From assembly GCA_014534385.1 (NCBI GenBank), contig JACVRP010000165.1, positions 1 to 7,949 on the forward strand: a stretch of 7,949 bases of DNA, in the 5' to 3' direction. The DNA is from Cyanobacteria bacterium Co-bin13. Its GTDB lineage: Bacteria; Cyanobacteriota; Cyanobacteriia; Phormidesmidales; Phormidesmidaceae. A program made the translations under genes and the position numbers. The notes below the pieces were generated by a model. It was given only the letters and a program-made list of their open reading frames with translations, was not told where the DNA came from and made no database searches. Positions 1 through 5,939 of the stretch are shown piece by piece. Each line of letters starts with the position of its first letter. Position 1 is the first letter of the stretch.

Positions 1-351
1 CTCTGGCACCGCATCATCCATCTTGCTGCGCACCTTGGCCCACACCGGGTCAACATCGCGCACGTTCTCCTTCAGCTCCACCGTAATAACGGAAATGCCG
101 TTGCTAGAGGTTGAGCGCACCGACTCGATCTCCTGCAGCTCAAACAGCTTCTTCTCAATCTTGTCGGTCACCAACGCCTCTACCCGCTCCGGCGTCGCCC
201 CTGGAAGAAAGGTGGTGATGTTGCCAAACCGCTGCGTAATTTCAGGGTCTTCCATGCGCGGCAGGGTGAAAAATGCCGACAGGCCCCAGGCGAAGATCAG
301 CACCAGGGTGAGGATGAGGAGCTGGCGGTTGCGGTAGAAGAGGTTGAGCAT
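1..351 (-). CDS. RND-family efflux pump permease, N-terminal part (cut by window edge)
   Basis: This reading frame has no stop before the window edge, so only residues 1-117 are visible; full RND permeases are usually about 1000 residues. RND permeases are proton-driven inner-membrane transporters that work with a periplasmic adaptor and an outer-membrane channel. The start MLNLFYRNRQ is followed by a first membrane helix at about residues 9-30. Next comes PRMEDPEI (31-38), then TFLPGATPERVEALVTDKIE (47-66), ELQEIESVRSTSSNGIS (71-87) and ITVELKE (89-95). These are the familiar first periplasmic segments of HAE1/AcrB-like proteins. The ATG at 351 is chosen because the membrane helix begins just after it. 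The bases before it are a C-rich tract with no Shine-Dalgarno sequence. It is the third gene of a minus-strand cluster whose first gene encodes the matching adaptor. Substrate is unknown; drug, solvent, metal or lipid export all remain possible. Confidence 0.93.
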   Translation of the reverse strand, partial: MLNLFYRNRQLLILTLVLIFAWGLSAFFTLPRMEDPEITQRFGNITTFLPGATPERVEALVTDKIEKKLFELQEIESVRSTSSNGISVITVELKENVRDVDPVWAKVRSKMDDAVPE

Positions 352-476
352 AGGTGGGTAGGGAGTGGATGGGTGGGGGGTGGATGGGCAGATGAGGGCG
401 CGGGGAAGGTGAGGGTGATGGGGGTGGTGGGGTAGGAGACGCGTCTTCCTCCTTCTGCCCCCTGCCTTCTGCCTTA
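352..476 (-). repeat. Intercistronic repeat, copy A (purine-rich then C-rich)
   Basis: Read on the minus strand this gap begins at the stop codon of the dehydrogenase gene with TAAGGCAGA, followed by GGGCAGAAGG, GAAGG and AGACGCG blocks. It then switches to a long C-rich stretch (CCCACCA, CACCCTCACC, CATCCACCC) that runs to the start codon of the permease. The same blocks occur in the same order at 1476-1629. The plus strand at 356-432 has ten runs of three or more G separated by at most seven bases, a strong G-quadruplex-forming pattern on the template strand. CTGCCTT-type repeats are common in cyanobacterial intergenic DNA. No gene is seen here. Confidence 0.75.
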
Positions 477-1475
477 AACAAAACGCTGCTCCCGATACCA
501 GCTGACCGTATCCTTCAAAGTCTGATCCAGAGGCCGAAACTGGATGCCCAAGACCCGCTGAGCCTTGGTAGAGTCGTAAGCCAGCTTTGCCAGCAGGAAG
601 TTGACGCCTTCAATGGGGATGTCAGGTTTACGGCCAGTCAATATGCCAATACCTGTAGAGAGAAGGGCCAGCAGGCGCATGAGCAGGGCGGGCAGTTTGT
701 TTTTAGGGGCAGGAATGCCGCTGACGGTTTCTAGCGTTTGCATAATCGTAATCAGTGGGAAATACTGGCCCCCGATCAGATAACGCTCGCCGGATTGACC
801 GCGCTCAACGGCTGCGAGCATGCCTACGGCGACGTCGCGCACATCAACGATAGGCAGGCCGCCATCGAGCAGGGCGGGCAGTTTGCGGTTGAGGTAGTCC
901 AGCACCAGCTTGCCGAGTTCGGTGGGGCCGGTATCTGCAGGGCCAACCATACCACCCGGAAGAATCAGAACGACGGGCAGGTGGTGGGTCTGAAGGAAGG
1001 ATGCGATCGCATCCTCAGCTGCCACTTTGCTTTTGAAATAGAGGTTGCTATAGCTCAAAGGGCCGGGCAGGGTAGTTTCGTCGCCGGGAGAGCCGTCAGG
1101 TTTACGGCCAATACAGCCGGAGGAGCTAACGTAGATGACTTTTTGAATGCCCGCCTGCTCTGCGGCTTCCAGCAGCTCAAGGGTGCCTTGGACGTTAATT
1201 CGCTGGAGCTTAGGCCAATGGTTGCCCAGACCGTAATACTCGCGGAAGTAGGCACCGGCATGAAAGAGGGTATCGCAGCCTCTTAAAGCAGGGGCAAAAG
1301 CGGGGACATCCTGCAAATCTCCTTCAACAAATTCAATCCCGTCTAAATCACCAAGCAGGGCTTTGCCCTTAGGTAGGGAGCGCACCAGCGCCCTAACCGT
1401 ATATCCCTGCTGCACCAAAAGCCGAATCAGGTTGCTGCCTAACAGTCCAGTACTGCCTGTGACAAAAGCTTTCAT
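474..1475 (-). CDS. Extended SDR protein, NAD(P)-dependent epimerase/dehydratase or dihydroflavonol-reductase-like
   Basis: The 333-residue product is an NAD(P)-dependent Rossmann-fold enzyme of the extended short-chain dehydrogenase/reductase group. The cofactor-binding glycine motif TGSTGLLG is at residues 6-13 and the adenine-side acidic motif EGDLQD at 51-56. The catalytic serine region VSSSG is at 116-120 and the YxxxK pair is Y146/K150 in YFKSK. The length fits the family. It resembles sugar epimerase, dihydroflavonol-reductase-like and hopanoid-associated HpnA-type proteins, but the substrate cannot be read from sequence. The start MKAFVTGS at 1475 puts the glycine motif at the expected N-terminus. 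The frame stays open 62 codons upstream, but that stretch is Pro/His/Ser-rich translation of the intergenic repeat. The gene sits between the adaptor and permease genes of an RND pump, so it is probably co-transcribed with them. Whether it makes or modifies a pump substrate is only a guess. Confidence 0.9.
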   Translation of the reverse strand: MKAFVTGSTGLLGSNLIRLLVQQGYTVRALVRSLPKGKALLGDLDGIEFVEGDLQDVPAFAPALRGCDTLFHAGAYFREYYGLGNHWPKLQRINVQGTLELLEAAEQAGIQKVIYVSSSGCIGRKPDGSPGDETTLPGPLSYSNLYFKSKVAAEDAIASFLQTHHLPVVLILPGGMVGPADTGPTELGKLVLDYLNRKLPALLDGGLPIVDVRDVAVGMLAAVERGQSGERYLIGGQYFPLITIMQTLETVSGIPAPKNKLPALLMRLLALLSTGIGILTGRKPDIPIEGVNFLLAKLAYDSTKAQRVLGIQFRPLDQTLKDTVSWYREQRFV

Positions 1476-1629
1476 GATGGTTTTTGTGAGTGATGGATGT
1501 AGAGGAAGATATGGAGACAGGGGATGCGGGGACACGGAGAGGTGAGGGTGGTGGGATGGTGGGATGCAGAGGATTTGAAGTTTGAACTCCCCGCGTCTCC
1601 CCTCCTTCGGCCTTCTGCCCTCTGCCTTA
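1476..1629 (-). repeat. Intercistronic repeat, copy B (purine-rich then C-rich)
   Basis: On the minus strand it begins at the TAA stop of the adaptor gene as TAAGGCAGAGGGCAGAAGG, followed by GAAGGAGGGGAGACGCG. An AT-richer insert comes next, then a C-rich stretch sharing CCCACCA and CACCCTCACC with copy A at 352-476. In this copy CCTCTGC at 1619-1625 (plus strand) is complementary to GCAGAGG at 1566-1572, so the transcript could fold a 7-bp stem just after the stop codon. Its C-rich part runs to about 45 bases before the dehydrogenase start. No separate gene is seen in this gap. Confidence 0.72.
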
Positions 1630-2979
1630 CCTCGTAATGCTGATGGCCTGACCGGGGACAACTCGGTTGGCTCCGGCGGCGATCACCTCTTCTCCGGGCT
1701 GCACCATGCCGCGATTGAGAATGCGATCGCCCTCGGTGTGCAGCAGTTCCACGTCCCGGCGGGCTACTTCAAATCCGTCTCCATCGGGCTGCGACGCTGC
1801 TACATACACCGACCACAGCCCCCGCTCGCCTGGCACCAGCGCTGATGAGGGTAGCCAAAAACCTTCGCTGGCCTGCGTTTCAGTTATCACTAGCCGAGCG
1901 GTTTGGCCTACCGTGACAGCGGTTTCTGCCCGAATGGCCAGAACCACGGTTACGGTACGGCTGGTAGGGTCTAGTTCGGGGAGCAGGGCGGTTACGGTAG
2001 CGGGTAGGGAAATGCTGCCCACCTGCACGGTTTGGGAACTGCCTACGCTGAGGGTGTCTGCGACCTGAGTGGGAACGCCAATGCGGCCTTCTAGCATATT
2101 GCCCTCGATCAGCTTGAGTACCGTCTGACTAGCGCTAACGACGGTTCCTTCATCCACCAAGCGCTGACTGACAGTGCCGCTAAAAGGCGCTCTCAAAACG
2201 CTTTTAGAAAGGTCCACATTGATGGCCTGCAGGCTGGCATCGAGCTGACGAACGCGGGCGGTTTGAGCATCAACCTGCTCCCGGCGAGACCCGGCCAACA
2301 GTTCATTGAGCTGGCTTTGGGCCTGCTGTAGGCGATTTTCCAAAGATCCCGTGCCAAAGCTCTGCTGGTCTAGCTCCTCCAGGGAAATGGCACCGCGACT
2401 GTAGAGCTCCTGCCGCCGCTGCCGCTGGATCTGGGCTAGGGCTACCTGCTGCTCTAGATCGGCCACGGCGGCCTGGGCAGCGGCAATGCTTTCCTTTCGG
2501 GGGCCGGTTTCTAGCTCTCGCAGCTGGGCCACGGCCTGATCCTTTTGGGCCAGGATCTGCTGCTGCTGGGCTTCCAGGCTGCGAGTATCGAGGTGGGCCA
2601 AGGGTTGCCCAGCCGTGACCGAGTCGCCATCGTCTACCAGTAGTTTGGTGAGAGTGCCTGCGCCCTCAAAGCCCAGATCGCTGCTGCGCCGTGCCACGAC
2701 TTCCCCTGTGTAGGTGCGTTGAGTTTCGTAGCGATCTACCGGGGTCAATCGCACAGTCTGTACGGGTAAGGCCTGAGCTTGAGCCGTTTCAACTGGGGCT
2801 GAAGTCAGCAGTTGGGGCAGTGCTACGGCCCCGAGAGGCAGCAGCGCCAGCGGTAAGAGCCAAATCCAGCGGCGATCTCGGGGGCGTTTTTTTTGCTTAA
2901 GACCGTCTGTTTCAGGAACAGGGGCGGGGCGGGCTTGGGGTGGAAGCATTTCAACGGGAGCAGTGGGTTCGGCCTGCAT
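1627..2979 (-). CDS. RND efflux membrane-fusion (periplasmic adaptor) protein, HlyD/AcrA type
   Basis: The 450-residue product is the periplasmic adaptor that links an inner-membrane RND permease to an outer-membrane channel. It has a Pro-rich cytoplasmic tail (1-29), a basic cluster KQKKRPRDRR (28-37) and one membrane anchor at about 38-58 rather than a lipoprotein signal. The split lipoyl domain follows: first half near FEGAGTLTKLLVDDGDSVTA (104-123) and second half near LRAPFSGTVSQRLVDEGTVV (262-281). A Gln/Ala/Glu-rich coiled coil lies between (about 133-258). The beta-barrel region is at about 295-365 and the membrane-proximal domain at 370-450, ending in GQAISITR. Only the C-rich repeat and the dehydrogenase gene separate it from the permease. 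The start at 2979 is the first plausible Met and lies nine bases from an operator-like site. No Shine-Dalgarno sequence is visible. Confidence 0.93.
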   Translation of the reverse strand: MQAEPTAPVEMLPPQARPAPVPETDGLKQKKRPRDRRWIWLLPLALLPLGAVALPQLLTSAPVETAQAQALPVQTVRLTPVDRYETQRTYTGEVVARRSSDLGFEGAGTLTKLLVDDGDSVTAGQPLAHLDTRSLEAQQQQILAQKDQAVAQLRELETGPRKESIAAAQAAVADLEQQVALAQIQRQRRQELYSRGAISLEELDQQSFGTGSLENRLQQAQSQLNELLAGSRREQVDAQTARVRQLDASLQAINVDLSKSVLRAPFSGTVSQRLVDEGTVVSASQTVLKLIEGNMLEGRIGVPTQVADTLSVGSSQTVQVGSISLPATVTALLPELDPTSRTVTVVLAIRAETAVTVGQTARLVITETQASEGFWLPSSALVPGERGLWSVYVAASQPDGDGFEVARRDVELLHTEGDRILNRGMVQPGEEVIAAGANRVVPGQAISITR

Positions 2980-2987
2980 AGGGACAC

Positions 2988-3007
2988 GTATTCAACAGGT
3001 TGATGTA
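2988..3007. promoter_or_regulatory. Operator-like site 1 (imperfect inverted repeat)
   Basis: GTATTCAA-cagg-TTGATGTA has the same 8-4-8 layout as the perfect palindrome at 3081-3100. The inner TCAA/TTGA arms match and the outer bases differ. It begins nine bases upstream of the adaptor start codon, so a bound protein would sit in the pump leader. The role is inferred from similarity to site 3 and from position between divergent genes. Confidence 0.45.
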
Positions 3008-3017
3008 CAACAAGGCT

Positions 3018-3037
3018 GTATTCAATAAGTAGATATC
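3018..3037. promoter_or_regulatory. Operator-like site 2 (degenerate)
   Basis: GTATTCAA-taag-TAGATATC repeats the left half-site of site 1 exactly and has a weak right half. It starts 30 bases after site 1 and 63 bases before site 3, close to three and six helical turns, so all three sites would face the same side of the DNA. It is the weakest of the three. Confidence 0.35.
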
Positions 3038-3056
3038 CAAAAAAGAGATATAAAAC

Positions 3057-3085
3057 TTGTTGTCTATTGCTCCATAGCCTATACT
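3057..3085 (+). promoter_or_regulatory. Sigma-70-like promoter for the PadR-type regulator gene
   Basis: A -35 hexamer TTGTTG (3057-3062) and a -10 hexamer TATACT (3080-3085) are separated by exactly 17 bases. Transcription would start near 3092, giving a leader of about 40 bases before the ATG at 3132. The -10 overlaps the left arm of the palindrome at 3081-3100, which fits autorepression. No equally good promoter was found for the opposite-strand pump genes. Confidence 0.6.
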
Positions 3086-3100
3086 CAAATTGTTGAGTAT
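3081..3100. promoter_or_regulatory. Perfect 20-bp palindromic operator (site 3), probably for the PadR-type regulator
   Basis: ATACTCAA-attg-TTGAGTAT is a perfect inverted repeat with 8-bp arms and a 4-base spacer. It covers the -10 and probable start of transcription of the regulator gene. PadR-family dimers generally bind short inverted repeats with ATAC/GTAT- or ATGT/ACAT-type outer bases. This site has ATAC...GTAT, so a match with the adjacent regulator is likely but inferred. Confidence 0.65.
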
Positions 3101-3131
3101 GTCAATCTTTTTTCTTGGTTCGGTTCCCTCG

Positions 3132-3689
3132 ATGGCTTTAGCACACACGATCCTGGCGGTTCTTTCCCACTCTCCTTTTAGTGGCTACGACATCAGCAAG
3201 CAGTTTGAGGAGGTGGGAGTGGGCTGCTACTGGCAGGCAAGTCAGCAGCAGATCTACAGAGAGCTGGGGAAGATGGAGCAGCAGGGCTGGGTGACCTTTG
3301 AGAAAATTCCTCAGGAAGGCAAGCCAGACAAAAAGATCTATCAGATGACTGAGGTTGGGCAGCAGGAGCTGCGGCGCTGGTTTGGTGAGCCTACCGAGCC
3401 TATGCCCATTCGAGAGGATCTGCTGGTGAAAGTGTTGGCGGCCCCGTTTATGCCCAGAGACCTGCTGGTTAAAGAGCTGAGGCATCGCCGCCAGCTGCAC
3501 ACTGAGAAGCTGCTGGAATACCAGGCCAAGGAAGCCGAGGGGAAAGTCTGCCTGCCGGTGCCGGTGGATGAGCGCTTTCGCTACCTGTTACTGCGACGGG
3601 GCATTCGCTACGAGCAAGACTGGGTTGACTGGTGCGATGAAGTGCTGGACTTTCTCAAGCAGCAAGAGAGCGGGCCGTCGCAGAAATAG
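3132..3689 (+). CDS. PadR-family transcriptional regulator
   Basis: The 185-residue product has the PadR-type winged helix-turn-helix at about residues 1-77. It opens with MALAHTILAVLSHSPFSGYD, followed by the recognition-helix region ASQQQIYRELGKMEQQGWV (36-54) and a charged wing around KPDKKIYQMTEVG (64-76). The C-terminal part (about 92-175) is helical and resembles the virulence-activator-type dimerisation domain seen in longer PadR proteins. Such proteins are usually repressors released by small aromatic or drug-like ligands. The ATG at 3132 is preferred because it begins exactly at the family's N-terminus. In-frame TTG 3090 and ATG 3099 lie inside or beside the operator and at the likely start of transcription. 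It is divergent from the pump genes with a 152-base shared control region, so it probably regulates itself and the pump (inference). The ligand is unknown. Confidence 0.92.
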   Translation: MALAHTILAVLSHSPFSGYDISKQFEEVGVGCYWQASQQQIYRELGKMEQQGWVTFEKIPQEGKPDKKIYQMTEVGQQELRRWFGEPTEPMPIREDLLVKVLAAPFMPRDLLVKELRHRRQLHTEKLLEYQAKEAEGKVCLPVPVDERFRYLLLRRGIRYEQDWVDWCDEVLDFLKQQESGPSQK

Positions 3690-3813
3690 CAGCAGCCGCG
3701 ACATTAAGGGAAGTGAAAAAAACGGGCGCTGATCCGGACGGCGGGAGTACGCTGGCAGCGGAGGATCAAATTCTTTTGGGCAAATCTTCCTGCCTAAAAG
3801 GCGCAACCGCATC

Positions 3814-4464
3814 ATGCTTTATGGCGCTTGTTTTATTGTCGGGGGCATTTTTGTCGTTCTTTCAGCCGTTGGTGGGCTGGATTTGCTAGACATGGATGCG
3901 GGTACGGATGTCGATGTTGACACCGATGCCGATATCGACCTGGGCGGTAGTCTTGACGACATTGATATCGGCACCCACGCCGGACAGAGCGAAAACGGCA
4001 GCCGTCGTGTCTACTCCAGGCGACGACGGAGATGGCTGCCCTTTCTGAGCCTGCGGTTTTGGACCTTTGGAATTTGCTTTTTTGGCCTGACAGGGCTGCT
4101 GGTGAATCTGGCCCAGCCAGATCTCAACCCTGCAACGGTGGCCCTAATTTCGGCTTTGATGGGGCTGGCCTCAGGGACCGGGGCCGCAGTAGCGGTGCGA
4201 TCGCTCCGGCACGAAACCGTCAGCAGCCTGATCCGCCCTGAAGAAATGACTGGGCTCACTGGCATTGTCGAAATTCCCTTTGACACCAGCAGCCGAGGCA
4301 AAGTCCGCCTCAGCATCAAAGGCTCAACCCTGTCCTTTCTGGCTTATACCCAGGAAGCCAGGTCATTTCAGCGGGGAGATGCCGTACTGGTCGTGGCCCT
4401 AGAGCACAACAAACTCTGGGTGGTCTCCGCCGATGCTCTGGAATCAAGCTCCAAAGGCGTGTAG
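3814..4464 (+). CDS. NfeD-like membrane protein with Asp-rich loop (flotillin partner)
   Basis: The 216-residue product has three predicted membrane segments (about 5-22, 82-100, 106-128) and a C-terminal OB-fold-like NfeD domain (about 145-208). The domain runs GLTGIVEIPFD...GKVRLSIKG...FQRGDAVLVVALEHNKLWVV. Between the first two helices is an acidic stretch at 26-52 with alternating Asp (DVDVDTDADID), then a basic run RRVYSRRRRR (64-73) just before helix 2. By the positive-inside rule this loop is cytoplasmic, as is the OB domain. NfeD proteins are encoded next to SPFH proteins (E. coli YqiJ-YqiK, Bacillus YuaF-FloT), and two SPFH genes follow here. AAGG about 12 bases before the ATG is only a weak Shine-Dalgarno sequence. 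No clear promoter was found in the 124-base gap after the regulator gene, so co-transcription with it is possible. Confidence 0.85.
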   Translation: MLYGACFIVGGIFVVLSAVGGLDLLDMDAGTDVDVDTDADIDLGGSLDDIDIGTHAGQSENGSRRVYSRRRRRWLPFLSLRFWTFGICFFGLTGLLVNLAQPDLNPATVALISALMGLASGTGAAVAVRSLRHETVSSLIRPEEMTGLTGIVEIPFDTSSRGKVRLSIKGSTLSFLAYTQEARSFQRGDAVLVVALEHNKLWVVSADALESSSKGV

Positions 4465-4481
4465 AGACAGATCTAACGCTA

Positions 4482-4536
4482 CCCAATACCCCCAAACCCC
4501 AAACTCCTCACCCCCTACCCCTCCACCCCTCACCCC
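4482..4536 (+). repeat. C-run tract before the first flotillin gene
   Basis: Most of the gap between the NfeD-like and first SPFH genes is made of C-runs split by A and T. Four runs at 4511-4515, 4518-4521, 4526-4529 and 4533-4536 have loops of 2-4 bases, so the template strand fits a G-quadruplex pattern. The tract ends 23 bases before the start codon. A Shine-Dalgarno-like AAGG (4548-4551) lies 8 bases before the ATG. Confidence 0.7.
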
Positions 4537-4559
4537 TCCTCTGACACAAGGTAGACAAG

Positions 4560-5939
4560 ATGGATAAACACGTTCAACACTTTGAGGTGGCGGAGGCCCT
4601 GCCGCCTAACCCTGTCTTAGGGCAGGCCAACAGCGGTTCGCCGGTCGGGCCGGGAGCTGCGATCGCAGTCCTAATTTTCGCTATTTTCATTTTGATTTGG
4701 GGCGTCAATGCGCTGGTGCAGATCTGCGACCCCAACAAGATTTTGATTATTTCCGGGCGCAAGTACCGCCGCGAAGATGGACAGGTCATGGGCTATCGAG
4801 TGATCTATGGTGGGCGCACCCTGCGTATTCCCGTGCTAGAGACAGTCAAGACGATGGACCTGACCACCATGCCGGTGCCCATCGAGGTTACTAACGCCTA
4901 CTCCAAAGGCGGCACGCCGCTCAGCATTCAGGCCATTGCCAACGTTAAAATTGCCCGCGACGAAGCCCTAGTGGGCAACGCCATTGAGCGCTTTCTGGGG
5001 CGGGGCGCTGCCGAAATTGCGCGGGTAGCGCGGGAAACGTTAGAGGGCAACCTGCGCGGTGTCGTCGCCACCCTCACTCCCGAACAGCTCAACGAAGACC
5101 GGCTGGAGTTCGCCGAGCGCATCGCTAGCGATGTCCGCGACGACCTGGCTAAGCTGGGGCTGCACCTCGATACGCTGAAGATCCAGAGCGTGTCTGACGA
5201 GGTGGACTACCTCAACTCCATCGGGCGGCGGCAGATTGCCAACATCGTGCGTGATGCCGAAATTGCAGAGTCTAATGCTGTTGCCGAAGCTGAACAGGTC
5301 GAGGCCGCGTGCAACCAGCAGGCCGAAATTGCCAAAACCCAGACCCGCACCGCCATTCAAGAAAAGGAAAACGAGCTGCGGCGCATCACCGCTGAGGTCG
5401 AAAAGCAGGCCCGCATTGAAGAAGAGCGCACCACCGCTGCCGCCGAAGAAGCCCGCGCCCGCGCCCAGCGTGAACTCCAGGCCATTCGCGCCGAGTCGGA
5501 GAAGGCCAGGCTAGAGGTCGAGCAGGTGCTGCCAGCCGTAGCAAGGCAGCAGGCTCAGGAGCTAGCCGCCCGTGGTGAAGCCGCCAAGCTCAAAGAAGAC
5601 GCTTCCGCTTCTGCCCAAGCTAACCAAATGCTGGTCAAAATCTGGCAGGAAACCGGCGTTGATGCCGCCGAACTGTTTTTGGTGCAGCAGATGGAGATGG
5701 TGCTGAAGGAAGCAGGCCGCATTCCCAGCCGCCTGCACCTGGGCCAGGTAAATGTGATTGATAACGGCGATGGTCGTGCGATCGCATCCCTGCTCAACGC
5801 CTATCCCGAAATGGTGCGCCAGTTCCTGCGCCAGTCCGAAGAAACCCTGGGCATCCCCCTCTCCGGCACCCTCTCCGCATCCACCCGCCCACCCCTCTCT
5901 CCCTCCACCCCTATCCCCCCCACCACGGAGACCCCATGA
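4560..5939 (+). CDS. Flotillin/SPFH-domain membrane scaffold protein (paralog 1)
   Basis: The 459-residue product has a 33-residue hydrophilic N-terminal extension, a membrane helix at about 34-53 (AAIAVLIFAIFILIWGVNAL) and Cys56 in ICDP. The SPFH/band-7 domain spans about 57-225 and includes VTNAYSKGG (110-118) and ETLEGNLRGVVATLTPE (159-175). An Ala/Glu/Arg/Gln-rich coiled coil follows (about 232-345), then a flotillin-type C-terminal segment with GEAAKLKEDASASA (339-352). Flotillins oligomerise at the inner membrane and organise protein-lipid microdomains. The last 20 or so residues are Pro/Ser/Thr-rich (RPPLSPSTPIPPTTETP) and are encoded by a C-run tract like those in the intergenic gaps. 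The TGA overlaps the next gene's ATG as ATGA, so translation is probably coupled. The ATG at 4560 is the only Met before the membrane helix. It could equally be called a YqiK- or stomatin-like protein. Confidence 0.92.
   Translation: MDKHVQHFEVAEALPPNPVLGQANSGSPVGPGAAIAVLIFAIFILIWGVNALVQICDPNKILIISGRKYRREDGQVMGYRVIYGGRTLRIPVLETVKTMDLTTMPVPIEVTNAYSKGGTPLSIQAIANVKIARDEALVGNAIERFLGRGAAEIARVARETLEGNLRGVVATLTPEQLNEDRLEFAERIASDVRDDLAKLGLHLDTLKIQSVSDEVDYLNSIGRRQIANIVRDAEIAESNAVAEAEQVEAACNQQAEIAKTQTRTAIQEKENELRRITAEVEKQARIEEERTTAAAEEARARAQRELQAIRAESEKARLEVEQVLPAVARQQAQELAARGEAAKLKEDASASAQANQMLVKIWQETGVDAAELFLVQQMEMVLKEAGRIPSRLHLGQVNVIDNGDGRAIASLLNAYPEMVRQFLRQSEETLGIPLSGTLSASTRPPLSPSTPIPPTTETP
5884..5921 (+). 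repeat. C-run tract inside the end of flotillin gene 1, just before flotillin gene 2
   Basis: Six runs of three or more C (5884-5886, 5888-5890, 5892-5895, 5901-5903, 5908-5911, 5915-5921) have loops of 1-5 bases, giving strong G-quadruplex potential on the template strand. The tract ends 14 bases before the next ATG. Here it is translated and forms the Pro/Ser/Thr-rich tail of the upstream protein. Confidence 0.7.
5927..5930 (+). promoter_or_regulatory. Shine-Dalgarno site for the second flotillin gene
   Basis: GGAG lies five bases before the ATG at 5936, inside the last codons of the upstream gene. It supports the overlapping ATGA start for the second flotillin gene. Confidence 0.6.

Noticed and set aside
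242..481. 79-codon minus-strand frame, very Pro-rich
   Set aside because: It is a translation of the C-rich repeat and overlaps the permease start in another frame.
738..1286. 182-codon plus-strand frame opposite the dehydrogenase
   Set aside because: It is antisense to a gene with clear motifs and has no recognisable domain; it is open because of GC-rich codon bias.
1476..1661. 62-codon in-frame N-terminal extension of the dehydrogenase
   Set aside because: It is Pro/His/Ser-rich translation of the repeat, overlaps the end of the adaptor gene, and would push the cofactor-binding motif far from the N-terminus.
3090..3131. Upstream starts TTG 3090 and ATG 3099 for the PadR-type regulator
   Set aside because: They lie in or beside the palindrome at the predicted start of transcription. 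The family N-terminus matches exactly from ATG 3132.
2980..3131. Promoter for the pump cluster on the minus strand
   Set aside because: TATATC-like -10 sequences exist (for example 3047-3052 on the minus strand) but none has a convincing -35 at the right distance.
3730..3768. Possible terminator after the regulator gene (TGATCC / GGATCA arms)
   Set aside because: The stem is only six base pairs around a 27-base loop and no T-run follows.
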